Source: Pseudovibrio sp. Alg231-02 (GTDB lineage: Bacteria; Pseudomonadota; Alphaproteobacteria; Rhizobiales; Stappiaceae). Taken from it: a DNA stretch of 32,194 nt. How positions within the stretch are numbered: position 1 is the stretch's first letter; the number at the start of each line of letters is the position of its first letter. Location of the stretch: contig NZ_FREX01000013.1 of assembly GCF_900143565.1 (NCBI RefSeq), positions 10,277-42,470 of the forward strand, written 5' to 3'. Below, in pieces: positions 1 through 7,058 of this stretch. Made by a program: the position numbers and the translations under genes. Under the pieces are notes generated by a model. It made no database searches. It worked only from the letters and a program-made list of their open reading frames with translations, and was not told the DNA's origin.

Positions 1-383
1 GCAAATTCACGCGCCGCGTTTCTGTCCATATGAATGACACGCATGTCGCAAGGCTCACAGCAGATCGCCTGCCCTATGCGGTTGATTATCAAAGCATCCG
101 TTTTGCCAGTCCGCGCAGGCCCTGCAAACACCGTCCCCCGGAAACGCCGTGACGCACTCATGTCCATAGGCTCCACCATGTAAGGCGTTACCTTGTTATC
201 CCACGCAATGACTGCCCCATTGTCCCGCAGCTTGCGCTCACCACCCGCCCAGTGAGAGACCGACATACGCCGCACGGGCGCAAGGATTGGCAGCGCATCA
301 GCAAGGCACCCAGCCGCACTCGCATAAGCAGGCGGCCGCCAGCCATGCACACGGGGCGGAAGTTGAAAATCCGCATACCTCAT
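1..383 (-). CDS. Phage terminase large subunit, GpA-like, N-terminal part (runs off left edge)
   Basis: Translating the minus strand from the ATG at 383 gives an open frame of 127 codons to the window edge. Residues 86-98 contain FAGPARTGKTDAL, a Walker A-type ATP-binding loop (GPARTGKT at 88-95). It is preceded by the tryptophan/proline-rich N-terminus and the 'VEPMDMSASRRFRG' stretch typical of GpA-family large terminases. Terminase large subunits use ATP to pump phage DNA into the prohead and cut it with a C-terminal nuclease; that nuclease half lies outside the window. The small terminase lies upstream on the same strand at 2227-2850, but cargo genes separate the two, which normally adjoin. 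The family call is from motif recognition and context. Confidence 0.8.
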   Translation of the reverse strand, partial: MRYADFQLPPRVHGWRPPAYASAAGCLADALPILAPVRRMSVSHWAGGERKLRDNGAVIAWDNKVTPYMVEPMDMSASRRFRGTVFAGPARTGKTDALIINRIGQAICCEPCDMRVIHMDRNAAREF

Positions 384-449
384 GACAACCCCTAGATTGA
401 TTTTTTAGATGAGAACATTTAATGAACATCACAAAGCGAGGTTGCCGAG

Positions 450-632
450 ATGACAGACCACAAATTCAAAGTTCAAATCTGGGATACACAAGGAAACCGC
501 CCGGTTGAAACCGTTGCAGAAGCCGGGCATTTCTCCATCGCAGACGCCGCGTACAATGCAGCGTTAGACATCCATCACAACAAAGTCCTAGTAATGCGCC
601 AAGGCGCTAGGATGATCAAAACCAACTCTTGA
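450..632 (+). CDS. Small hypothetical protein (60 aa)
   Basis: A 60-residue frame starts at ATG 450 behind a reasonable ribosome-binding stretch (GCGAGGTTGCCGAG). It has no signal peptide or membrane segment. The composition is that of a small soluble protein, with the alpha-helical stretch ADAAYNAALDIHHNKV at about residues 31-46. I do not recognise the family. It is transcribed against the terminase genes, starting 66 bases from the large-terminase start, and may be the first gene of a plus-strand cargo unit inserted in the packaging module. It could be non-coding, but start, RBS and composition all look real. Confidence 0.5.
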   Translation: MTDHKFKVQIWDTQGNRPVETVAEAGHFSIADAAYNAALDIHHNKVLVMRQGARMIKTNS

Positions 633-776
633 ACCAACTGCGAAGATACACGCCTGCTTTTCTCACTCAATCAACACATTCAGAAAGTCATCACGGACAA
701 GTCTTGACAATTATAATGCATCTCACATATTTCATTTATTACAATCATAAATTGCATTTACTTAAAAGAATTAGTC

Positions 777-1151
777 ATGCCAAATAAAGTAACAAAATAT
801 ATTGATATAAATTCGCTTAAACTTCTATGGTTCCTGTTTGTAGTCACCATATTATACAACCCGATATTATACATTGACGCCTCTCAGAATGCTGTATTCA
901 ACCCATTGTATTATATAATACCTATGCTTTCTGAAGGTGGCGGATGTAGACAACACTACATAGACATGCGTTTTGACCTGTATATGTGTTTTTCGATAGT
1001 TGTGACAGCAATGTTCGTGGTGTTCGTCTTTAGACATACGAAAATACTGTTAATGCGTATCCTGAGTATAGTGTATCTGATATGCAGCGCAGCAGCAGCA
1101 ATACTCGCCGTCTACATCGTAGGAATGGCAAGTATGTGGTGCCTAGACTGA
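777..1151 (+). CDS. Small multi-pass membrane protein, cargo gene 1 of a paralogous pair
   Basis: This 124-residue protein has three likely membrane segments, at about residues 14-33, 69-86 and 92-118. A short soluble loop with Gly-Gly-Gly-Cys lies between the first and second. The stretch ILYNPILYI..AVFNP (residues 25-44) and the C-terminal half (FVVFVFRHTKILL) match the product of 1296-1643, so the two genes are paralogues. The AT-rich coding sequence stands out from the GC-richer phage genes beside it, which suggests recent transfer. No enzyme motif is seen. Being plus-strand between the two terminase genes fits a phage moron, possibly acting in superinfection exclusion; that role is inferred from location and membrane topology only. 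Confidence 0.6.
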   Translation: MPNKVTKYIDINSLKLLWFLFVVTILYNPILYIDASQNAVFNPLYYIIPMLSEGGGCRQHYIDMRFDLYMCFSIVVTAMFVVFVFRHTKILLMRILSIVYLICSAAAAILAVYIVGMASMWCLD

Positions 1152-1295
1152 AACATGTTAAACACAGCAAACTAAGTTAGAAACCACCGAAAACGCTGTT
1201 CTGGCAAAGTCAGCTCATCTGGATCTCATCACCTGTAAGTTACTGTAAAAAAGCTGCCTTCACGTTTACTAAATTCATATTATGGAATTCACTTA

Positions 1296-1643
1296 ATGTT
1301 ATCTTCTCTGACCCGCTCGCCATATTTCGTGATTGGTTTATTTGCTTCCACCATTCTGTTAAATCCTCTTACATACCTTCCCATACCCATAGCTGCATTT
1401 TTTAATCCTGCCTTTCTGTTCATGGTAATTGCAAATCTGATGGGGTATGAGGAAGTCAGTTTAAATATGAATTTAGTCCTCCTATTGTCTTTGATTGTAA
1501 CAATAGTCTTTTTGCTCTTCACCTTTGACAGAACAAATAATCCGATTTTGTGGGTATTGGTTGTTGTGTATTCAGCTTGCAACGCTGCCATAGCAGCAGG
1601 CGGCTATTACCTAATGGAATTTGGAAAGGCATTTTACCACTAA
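1296..1643 (+). CDS. Small multi-pass membrane protein, cargo gene 2 of a paralogous pair
   Basis: This 115-residue protein has about four hydrophobic segments: residues 10-25, 33-49, 60-79 and 85-108. ILLNPLTYL....AAFFNP and the later NLVLLLSLIVTIVFLLFTFDRT align with the protein encoded at 777-1151, giving a tandem paralogous pair 144 bases apart. ATG 1296 is the start; the nearby ATG at 1282 ends after four codons. The sequence is AT-rich. The 3' end overlaps the converging remnant gene at 1640-1852 by four bases. Function is unknown. A membrane-located cargo role such as host-surface alteration or exclusion is a guess from setting. Confidence 0.6.
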   Translation: MLSSLTRSPYFVIGLFASTILLNPLTYLPIPIAAFFNPAFLFMVIANLMGYEEVSLNMNLVLLLSLIVTIVFLLFTFDRTNNPILWVLVVVYSACNAAIAAGGYYLMEFGKAFYH

Positions 1644-1852
1644 CCGAAGAAAGCTGAGCGCATTGAACTGATCCTGTCCCTCATTCCCTGCGTGAATTCA
1701 GAAAGCTCCCGGTGAAGATCTGCCAGTAGTTCATCAGCCACCACAACCGCAGCCTCTGACTGGCAGTCATCAAAGCCAACATCGCGTGACAATCGGTCAG
1801 GTATGCCGTTAATCGCATTGCCAAATGCCTCAACTTGCTCCTGACGCAACAA
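1640..1852 (-). pseudogene. Remnant of a second small-terminase (DUF1441-type) gene, 3' end only
   Basis: This 70-residue frame repeats the C-terminal part of the small terminase at 2227-2850. NAINGIPDRLSRDVGFD, QSEAAVVVADELLADLHREL and the following SEF correspond to NAVNGMPDRLSRDVGLD, QSEAAVVVADDLLAELHREL and TEF. The similarity holds at DNA level, roughly 1680-1840 against 2285-2445, with scattered substitutions and few gaps. The N-terminal DNA-binding part is absent, so this is a broken copy rather than a working terminase. It could still be expressed as a short peptide. A duplication or recombination between related phages, associated with the lipoprotein gene now between the copies, would explain it. 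Confidence 0.7.
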
Positions 1853-1865
1853 TCAAACTTACCTA

Positions 1866-2153
1866 TCAGTTGACCCAGTCACACTTTTTGCGTTCAGCTT
1901 GAGCCATAAGTTTATTCAACTGATCCTCTATGTCTTCTACGGGCACGACGGGTACTTCACCCATTTCAACTCTTTGGCTCTCAAGGCGATAAGAGCGTTC
2001 CGTAGCCTCAAAATCCTTGGCGAGCTGATCGCAATTCCGTTCAATCTGCTTTGCTTTTGGTAGGTCACTTGTGTCTGCCTCTACCTTATTCTGACAACCA
2101 GCAATTAATCCGGAGAATGAGACAAGAACCAAAACACTCAACCATCTGCACAT
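1866..2153 (-). CDS. Small secreted lipoprotein
   Basis: The product of about 95 residues starts at ATG 2153, with an in-frame GTG at 2159 as alternative. A hydrophobic signal segment ends in a lipobox, LIAGC, with the Cys to be lipidated near residue 20. The mature part is charged and helical (AKDFEATERSYRLESQRVE, then EDIEDQLNKLMAQAERKKC), possibly a short coiled coil. It lies between the small terminase and the broken terminase copy, on the same strand. Small lipoproteins in prophages include Rz1-type spanins and exclusion factors, but it is neither short nor proline-rich like Rz1 and no Rz partner is visible. I leave the role open. Confidence 0.6.
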   Translation of the reverse strand: MCRWLSVLVLVSFSGLIAGCQNKVEADTSDLPKAKQIERNCDQLAKDFEATERSYRLESQRVEMGEVPVVPVEDIEDQLNKLMAQAERKKCDWVN

Positions 2154-2226
2154 TTTCACGCTCGCAAACTTCTGTTTCAGTCAAACTACAAAACTTAGCT
2201 TTCGGCCCAGTAAACTCCTATTGCAG

Positions 2227-2850
2227 CTACTCAGCAGCTTCCATCATAGCAGTCTGCCCGGTGTTTTCTTCCGTGCTCATGGCCTGCATAAATTCAGTAA
2301 GCTCCCGGTGAAGCTCTGCCAGCAGATCATCAGCAACCACAACCGCTGCCTCTGACTGGCGGCCATCTAAACCAACATCTCTGGACAGCCGGTCAGGCAT
2401 GCCGTTCACCGCATTGCGAACCGCTGAGAACGTCCGTTCCAGCAACGCCACAACATCAGCACGGGCGATCAGCTCGCCACGCGATTGGGCCAGCTTGTTA
2501 TAGGCTGCCTCAGTTTCGTAAAGTTCCTTGCGCTGCCGTGGTGTCAGCGCCATTTCAGAACTACCAGATCCGCCACCCAACAAAGCCATCTGCATTTGCC
2601 GAATATTGCTTTGGATCTTCTCTTCTTCCGCAGCCTCTACGGCCTCTCTGTCTTTCTGCCAGGCATAACAAACCGAAAGCCGGAACTCGTATGCCTGCCC
2701 GTTGGTGCCTTTACTCTCACAAGGCATCCCTTCAGAAATCCATTGATCAATGGTGGGCAGGCTCTTCTTAAAAGCTTCCGCAAGGTGGCGTTTATTCACC
2801 ACCACATCTTCCACACCATCAGGGAGCGGATAGCGTTCAACATTCTCCAT
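2227..2850 (-). CDS. Phage terminase small subunit (DUF1441/Nu1-like)
   Basis: The start is ATG 2850, just behind a GAAGGGGGCGGGC ribosome-binding stretch; the longer open frame to 2976 adds a cysteine-rich, unlikely N-terminus. The 207-residue product has an N-terminal winged-helix-like DNA-binding part (VNKRHLAEAFKKSLPTIDQW at 14-33, then the EGMPCES turn), as in Nu1/DUF1441 small terminases. A central charged helix and a conserved C-terminal helical region follow (NGMPDRLSRDV and the QSEAAVVVADDLL helix). Small terminases recognise the packaging site and deliver DNA to the large subunit, here partly present at 1-383. Its C-terminal region is repeated at 1640-1852. Confidence 0.75.
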   Translation of the reverse strand: MENVERYPLPDGVEDVVVNKRHLAEAFKKSLPTIDQWISEGMPCESKGTNGQAYEFRLSVCYAWQKDREAVEAAEEEKIQSNIRQMQMALLGGGSGSSEMALTPRQRKELYETEAAYNKLAQSRGELIARADVVALLERTFSAVRNAVNGMPDRLSRDVGLDGRQSEAAVVVADDLLAELHRELTEFMQAMSTEENTGQTAMMEAAE

Positions 2851-3011
2851 GCCCGCCCCCTTCAATCTGGAACAACAACAGAAACGAAAACACCAAGTGC
2901 TTCCGCACACCAAACAAACCAATGTCCCGCAGTTCCGAACTACCCGCAGGCCGGCGCGTGCCCAGGAAGGACCCAAAGCTTTTCAGAATATGGAAACACG
3001 CCCCCAAGTTT

Positions 3012-3638
3012 TTAGCGGGCAGTTTTCAGAGCCTTCCGCATTGCATGCCGGAAGTTGCGTTTCATCCGTGCATCAGCGGTCTTTCGCGCACTCTCTTCAA
3101 AACGCAGGCGCGGTTGATAGTCTGCGCTTTTCTCATAGGCAACCAGCAGCTTTAAACCTGTGCGGCCCTTGGTGCCTCGCGAGCTATCTCGGCGCTTGCC
3201 GCGCTTAGGGCGCTGCCAGATTCCCTCAACCCCGTTGATCTCACCTTGAAACACATCCGGGCGTTTCAACAGCCGGTCAATACTGCGCCGTGGGAGGTTA
3301 CCGTATTTATTGAGCCGCTGTGAGAACGGAACCGCCAACGCTTTCCGCTTTGGCCTTCTGGTTCCACCCTTCTCCTGCAGCTCCAAATACTCTGCCTGCC
3401 TGTCCTTGAAGAAGACAACGGCCGATAGGTTACGCTTGCTTGCCCGCTTTAGTGCAAGGCCGCGTTTGGTGAAGGGTGTAGGGCGATCTAATCGCCTGCT
3501 TAACGCCTTCTCTGAATTGGTCTTGATATCCTGTGCTGTCTCATTCAGTGCTAAGCTGATCGCATAGGGCACCTGTCGTTGTTCCGCTTTGGTCAGCCCT
3601 TTGGCAACCTCAGTAAAGTTTGCAGTATACTGGAACAT
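3012..3638 (-). CDS. Phage virion morphogenesis / minor-tail-like protein
   Basis: This 208-residue, very basic protein starts at ATG 3638. The N-terminus (FTEVAKGLTKAEQRQVPYAI, then SLALNETAQDI at 29-39) and the middle (TPFTKRGLALKRASKRNL, then AEYLELQEKGGTRRPKRKAL) follow the pattern of phage proteins annotated as minor tail or virion proteins of the GPZ type: an amphipathic N-terminal helix, a 'PFTKRG' turn and a 'LQEKGGTRxP' loop. I recognise the pattern but not a specific family. Lying just upstream of the small terminase on the same strand is unusual for a tail gene. It may be a loosely placed accessory virion gene. Confidence 0.55.
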   Translation of the reverse strand: MFQYTANFTEVAKGLTKAEQRQVPYAISLALNETAQDIKTNSEKALSRRLDRPTPFTKRGLALKRASKRNLSAVVFFKDRQAEYLELQEKGGTRRPKRKALAVPFSQRLNKYGNLPRRSIDRLLKRPDVFQGEINGVEGIWQRPKRGKRRDSSRGTKGRTGLKLLVAYEKSADYQPRLRFEESARKTADARMKRNFRHAMRKALKTAR

Positions 3639-3696
3639 ATTGCAGAATCCTCCAGCTCAGATAACTTACGCTTTTGAATTTCAGAAGGAAGTACTG

Positions 3697-3933
3697 ATGC
3701 AAATAGAGCAACGCACCAATGGCTACTCAGTGGAGATCTCAGAACAGGAAGCTATCTTACTCTTCGAACTTCTAACCAATACAGTTGAAGCAGCTAAGCA
3801 GATGCATGAAGCTGATGATCAAGTCGCCAACGATCTCATTTGCCTGCTTGAAAAACAACTAACGGCACCACTACAGCAAGCCTATCCAGATGTTCTCAAC
3901 GCAGCCAGAAGCGCTTATATGACTATTACGTAA
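3697..3933 (+). CDS. Small acidic hypothetical protein (78 aa)
   Basis: The start is ATG 3697, eight bases behind an AGAAGGAA ribosome-binding site; the open frame further upstream overlaps the opposing virion gene and lacks a better start. The 78-residue product is acidic and mostly helical, with no membrane segment and no motif I know. It is transcribed away from the virion gene at 3012-3638 and toward the defence cargo, ending just before a terminator hairpin. A small phage regulatory or cargo protein is possible; no function can be assigned. Confidence 0.55.
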   Translation: MQIEQRTNGYSVEISEQEAILLFELLTNTVEAAKQMHEADDQVANDLICLLEKQLTAPLQQAYPDVLNAARSAYMTIT

Positions 3934-3941
3934 GCCCCAAT

Positions 3942-3970
3942 GAAAAAACACCCTCAGGTGGCAACCTGAA
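3942..3970 (-). terminator. Rho-independent terminator of the nuclease gene
   Basis: Perfect 6-bp inverted repeat TCAGGT/ACCTGA (3954-3959 and 3964-3969) with a 4-base loop. Read on the minus strand it is followed by GGGTG and six T residues. It lies about 90 bases past the stop of the EVE-like/HNH gene and would end that transcript. Confidence 0.5.
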
Positions 3971-4059
3971 AGCGCATTTGTTCATTATGGCTGAATGATG
4001 ACGATTAGTGCTGCACGTGTCAAGTCGCATCATTTATGATCAAACCAGCCACGCCACAT

Positions 4060-5010
4060 TCAACCAAGAAAAACGTTATCCCGATGGTAGCTAAGGTAAG
4101 CGATTTGATTACTTGTAAAAGTACCGACTTCCCGAGCCTCAGGTTTAGAAAGCCCCAAACAATCAATCGTTTCCTGATCAAGGCAATCTGAAACAAACAG
4201 TGTCCCAGTATCACCGAACGTGATCAAACCAAGATCAAACAATCGATCAATATGGGGAGCTAGAAGCAAGCCATTTGCCCCATCTAGTCGTTCCTCCGCA
4301 GTCTCACACACACGCCATGGTTTGATATGGCTTCCAATGAGCAGCCTTTTATCCCTAACGCCTGAAACCCGGCACTTGTCCTCAAACTGTTCTATATTTT
4401 GCCGAAACCGCCCCTGTCCTCTGCGTGCTTTGATAATGGCATCTGTTTCAGTACTATCTATCGGACTGTTTTGAATAAGCACCGTTGCAATTTGATCTTC
4501 AACTTCTTCAATAAATGCCTGATCGTCGAGCTCATGCTCAACTACAATGTTTCCATTGCGTTGAAATGAGCCTAGTTGCTCAAGCTCGGAAAATAACATC
4601 TCATCGATTTTCGTTAAGTAGGCTGCTTGATTGCCATTCCCGTTTTCTTGAATAGGAGAGTACCGTTTTGGCAAAAACGGTCGAAGGTGTTCGATGTTGT
4701 CTTTGGGACGAAATGGGTGGGCTACCTTTTCCCAGGCAACGCGGACCAACCAGCCATCCAAAGACCATTGTTCACCAGTCTTACCGAACTCATCTGGCTT
4801 TGGAGCACTCAACGGCAAACCTGAGACAATACCAAAATGGCCTATCTGAGCATGAGAGAATGAAACAATGAAATCACCTACACGCATCTCACGCATAAAA
4901 TCATAAAACTGACTACGCCGCCCGTTTGATTGGCATTTTGGAGACCAGACATAACCGCCTGCAATCTCTTGTTTCGATGTTTGATTATGGTTTACCCACC
5001 AAAAGGCCAT
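4060..5010 (-). CDS. EVE-like/HNH_2 fusion nuclease, candidate modification-dependent restriction enzyme
   Basis: The start is ATG 5010, spaced well behind AAGGGATG; the ATG at 5019 would sit on that site. Residues 2-64 (FWWVNHNQTSKQEI, YVWSPK, FYDFMREMRVGDFIVSF, IGHFGIVSG) resemble the EVE/PUA-like fold, which binds modified bases in DNA. Residues about 195-265 form an HNH_2 nuclease domain: RRGQGRFRQNI, Cys-x-x-Ser-Gly, SHIKPW (His 228), NGLLLAPHIDRLFD (Asn 246, His 253). Both catalytic His and the Asn are present. A reader domain joined to an HNH nuclease suggests a type IV-like enzyme cutting modified foreign DNA. It has its own terminator and lies downstream of the radical SAM operon, probably as a separate unit. 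Confidence 0.7.
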   Translation of the reverse strand: MAFWWVNHNQTSKQEIAGGYVWSPKCQSNGRRSQFYDFMREMRVGDFIVSFSHAQIGHFGIVSGLPLSAPKPDEFGKTGEQWSLDGWLVRVAWEKVAHPFRPKDNIEHLRPFLPKRYSPIQENGNGNQAAYLTKIDEMLFSELEQLGSFQRNGNIVVEHELDDQAFIEEVEDQIATVLIQNSPIDSTETDAIIKARRGQGRFRQNIEQFEDKCRVSGVRDKRLLIGSHIKPWRVCETAEERLDGANGLLLAPHIDRLFDLGLITFGDTGTLFVSDCLDQETIDCLGLSKPEAREVGTFTSNQIAYLSYHRDNVFLG

Positions 5011-5102
5011 GCAAAACATCCCTTAAACTTTTGAAGATAAAATAATAAAGCAATAAACCGGGCAAGTTAGAACAGCGCACAGATACCTATGACTTTATTC
5101 TT

Positions 5103-5228
5103 TTAGTTATTGCCCAGATTTCTGCTCAACCAGGTTGAACAAACAGGCCATTCGATTGCCACCTGCCCGGCAGCATCTGACTTCAATTTAGCTAAACAGC
5201 CTGGCAGATCTATATGATGCAAACGCAT
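5103..5228 (-). CDS. Possible 41-aa peptide downstream of the radical SAM gene
   Basis: A 41-codon frame from ATG 5228 to TAA 5103 begins 38 bases after the radical SAM stop, on the same strand. The peptide has two Cys (residues 11 and 30) and a small Gly/Ala-containing middle, and ends in LSRNLGNN. The ribosome-binding site is weak (TTTGAG, about 14 bases upstream), and the start lies inside a 10-bp hairpin (5211-5234). It could be a peptide substrate of the radical SAM enzyme or plain chance; ORFs of this length are common by chance. Confidence 0.2.
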   Translation of the reverse strand: MRLHHIDLPGCLAKLKSDAAGQVAIEWPVCSTWLSRNLGNN

Positions 5229-5234
5229 CGTATA
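5211..5234 (-). other. Stem-loop after the radical SAM operon
   Basis: TATATGATGC (5211-5220) pairs with GCATCGTATA (5225-5234) around the loop AAAC, giving a 10-bp stem with one G-T pair. It lies 33 bases past the radical SAM stop on the minus strand. No T-run follows, so it may protect the mRNA 3' end or act as a weak terminator rather than a classic one. Confidence 0.4.
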
Positions 5235-5266
5235 AATTACACTCAAACTTAACTAACTGCATTCTT

Positions 5267-6298
5267 CTATCGTTGCCCACAGACAACTAAATCCTCAAAA
5301 ATCGGACACCCATTTTTGCAGTTAGCCTTGTGGAGACATCCTCCGCAAGTATCTGACGAAAAGTACTTTCTGAACTGATCAAAGTTATCAGAGTTTAACC
5401 ATATATCCTTGAGACTAGTCGCATCAGTGATTTGCTCACCAGCATGCAATCCTCGTTGAAATGAGCAGGGATAGACTCGCATATCTTCAGCGACGAAAAG
5501 CGAGAAGCGTGCTGCATCACATGCATCAACAGAACTGGAGTTAACGTTGACACGGCCAAAAAGGCCACTCACACAACAAGCATCAAATCCAATCTTAAAC
5601 GGTGTACTGCTTGATGTTGCAACTTCAAAAAACCTCTGTTGCAACTCACTGTTTCGCAGTAGTTTTCGTTCAAATATTTTTCGCCCCATAGGTTTATAAT
5701 TAAGAAAAACTAAAGCATTTATACCACTAAGGAATGATGGAGGTTGCTCCAGCCATCGAATAGCTGTTTCAACAGAAACCGCATCAACTACAAAGTGAAC
5801 GTTTACTTTAACATCAGCTTTCAACAAACTCTCAATCGCGTGAGTTGTTTCATCATAAGGCTTATAAGCGCTAACAGCGACCGCCCCACAGTACTTTGAT
5901 GATGCCTGCAATATTGGAAAGGTTAGTCCTCTACCGTTTGTGGTATAATTGGGGACTATCCCTGCCTCATGTGTAATCCGCAGAATATCAATAAATTGCG
6001 GATGCTGATTTGGATTTCCACCGCCGAGCGCCACTTGATAAACACCCATATCAGCTGCTTGCTCAATGAGTTTTTCATAATCACTGACAGCCATATGATA
6101 TCCGCTTTTATCAGAACTCCGATAACAAAACGCACATCCTTTGTCACACCAGTTTGTGATGGCGATATCCATCAGTTCTGGGCCATGCGGAGCCCAAAAT
6201 GGTTCAGGTTGGCCACTATCTTCAACTCGTGCAAAAAATCCCGTTTTGGGATTAAAAATCGTAGTGTAACCTAGATCCTTAAAACGTTGAATCTTCAT
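5267..6298 (-). CDS. Radical SAM/SPASM maturase-like enzyme
   Basis: This 343-residue protein starts at ATG 6298; a GTG one codon upstream directly follows the stop of the preceding gene. Residues 51-58 hold the radical SAM cluster motif CDKGCAFC (Cys 51, 55, 58), followed by Tyr-Arg. ALGGGNPNQHP (about 90-100) is the SAM-binding glycine motif. The C-terminal third is SPASM-like: Cys 260, then VAEDMRVYPC (Cys 278), and CGGCLHKANCKNGC...C (Cys 318, 321, 327, 331, 340) would hold extra iron-sulfur clusters. SPASM enzymes typically alter peptide or protein side chains. As last gene of a coupled operon with a STAND ATPase and an NSSSTSF-motif protein, it may modify one of those partners; the substrate is inferred. 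Confidence 0.8.
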   Translation of the reverse strand: MKIQRFKDLGYTTIFNPKTGFFARVEDSGQPEPFWAPHGPELMDIAITNWCDKGCAFCYRSSDKSGYHMAVSDYEKLIEQAADMGVYQVALGGGNPNQHPQFIDILRITHEAGIVPNYTTNGRGLTFPILQASSKYCGAVAVSAYKPYDETTHAIESLLKADVKVNVHFVVDAVSVETAIRWLEQPPSFLSGINALVFLNYKPMGRKIFERKLLRNSELQQRFFEVATSSSTPFKIGFDACCVSGLFGRVNVNSSSVDACDAARFSLFVAEDMRVYPCSFQRGLHAGEQITDATSLKDIWLNSDNFDQFRKYFSSDTCGGCLHKANCKNGCPIFEDLVVCGQR

Positions 6299-6301
6299 CA
6301 C

Positions 6302-6697
6302 TTACCAGTAATTTTCGAATGCATTTATTAAGAACTTTTCTGATTTCACTTCAAACACTTCAGTACACAAGAACGCCTCTATTGCATCGACATCACTGCT
6401 AAACCCTCCCACAACGACTCTTTTCTCTTCTTCGAGAGCTTTAGTAATCTCATGAAGTATCTCTGGCGTTTGGAATAATCTTTCATCACCAATAACTTGC
6501 TGCACATCCAAGATTACACGCCCACTGTCAATTTGCTCTCGTAGCCGTTGGTAGATCTGATCAAAAAAAGAACTGATTGGCGACTTCTGATCGACCCCAG
6601 CTGCTTCAAAAAAGGCGTTTCGGTCAAACCGTTCAAACTCAACAAATATAAAAGAAGTTGACGAGCTATTTGAGACAAAATCTGTCTTAATTTTCAT
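6302..6697 (-). CDS. Small protein with N-terminal KTDFVSNSSSTSFIF motif
   Basis: This 131-residue protein has ATG 6697 behind GGGGATCAAATAC, and overlaps the preceding gene by 11 bases. Residues 1-17 read MKIKTDFVSNSSSTSFI, a near-invariant N-terminal tag I associate with many otherwise unlike bacterial proteins; this is memory of the pattern, not a search. The rest is acidic and mixed helix/strand: SFFDQIYQRLREQIDSG, then VILDVQQV, LHEITKALEEEKRVVVGGF and DAIEAFLCTEVF, which looks like a small alpha/beta domain. No catalytic motif is seen. It ends three bases before the radical SAM start, so the two are probably made together; the Ser/Thr-rich tag is a reasonable candidate site for recognition or modification. 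Confidence 0.7.
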   Translation of the reverse strand: MKIKTDFVSNSSSTSFIFVEFERFDRNAFFEAAGVDQKSPISSFFDQIYQRLREQIDSGRVILDVQQVIGDERLFQTPEILHEITKALEEEKRVVVGGFSSDVDAIEAFLCTEVFEVKSEKFLINAFENYW

Positions 6698-7058
6698 GTA
6701 TTTGATCCCCGAATTGCTTCAAAAACATCTCTAAGCAGTTTTCAACTAAATCAGCTTTAATGAACTCCAAGTCTGGCTTTATGAGGAGAACATGCCCATA
6801 ATCAAGAATTCTGGCATCAAACTTGAAATCTAAATAATGTTTCATGAATAATTCGAAACTTGCATACTCAACAGAATAGTACTTCTCATAATCTCGCTTG
6901 AAGTCGGTCGATCTAATAAATATGTCTCGATAAATTCTTTTAAGGATCTTTCCTCCATATCCTTCTGGCTGCACCATTGAAGAATGCAAGAACTCAGAAA
7001 AAGTAGGTATCTTATTGGTACCTAAGAGTGCAATTTTGTCATTTATTACTTCGAACAT
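6687..7058 (-). CDS. Unknown protein of the SMEK-NACHT/radical SAM operon (123 aa)
   Basis: The likely start is ATG 7058, overlapping the STAND gene stop by 20 bases; a TTG at 7088 in the same frame would add ten residues. The 123-residue product is soluble, rich in Phe, Tyr and Lys, with the segments TFSEFLHSSMVQPEGYGG, ILKRIYRDIFIRSTDFKRDY and FELFMKHYLDFKFDARILDY. No known domain, signal peptide or membrane segment is seen. Overlap with both neighbours shows it belongs to the four-gene unit. It could be an adaptor, a target-sensing partner or a second substrate of the radical SAM enzyme; none of these is shown by the sequence. Confidence 0.65.
   Translation of the reverse strand: MFEVINDKIALLGTNKIPTFSEFLHSSMVQPEGYGGKILKRIYRDIFIRSTDFKRDYEKYYSVEYASFELFMKHYLDFKFDARILDYGHVLLIKPDLEFIKADLVENCLEMFLKQFGDQIHEN

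Noticed and set aside
188-376. 62-codon minus frame at the left edge
   Set aside because: It is an off-frame shadow of the large-terminase N-terminus, which carries the Walker A motif.
1275-1293. Copy of the phage operator before the second membrane gene
   Set aside because: ATTCATATTATGGAAT matches only one arm well and has the wrong spacing.
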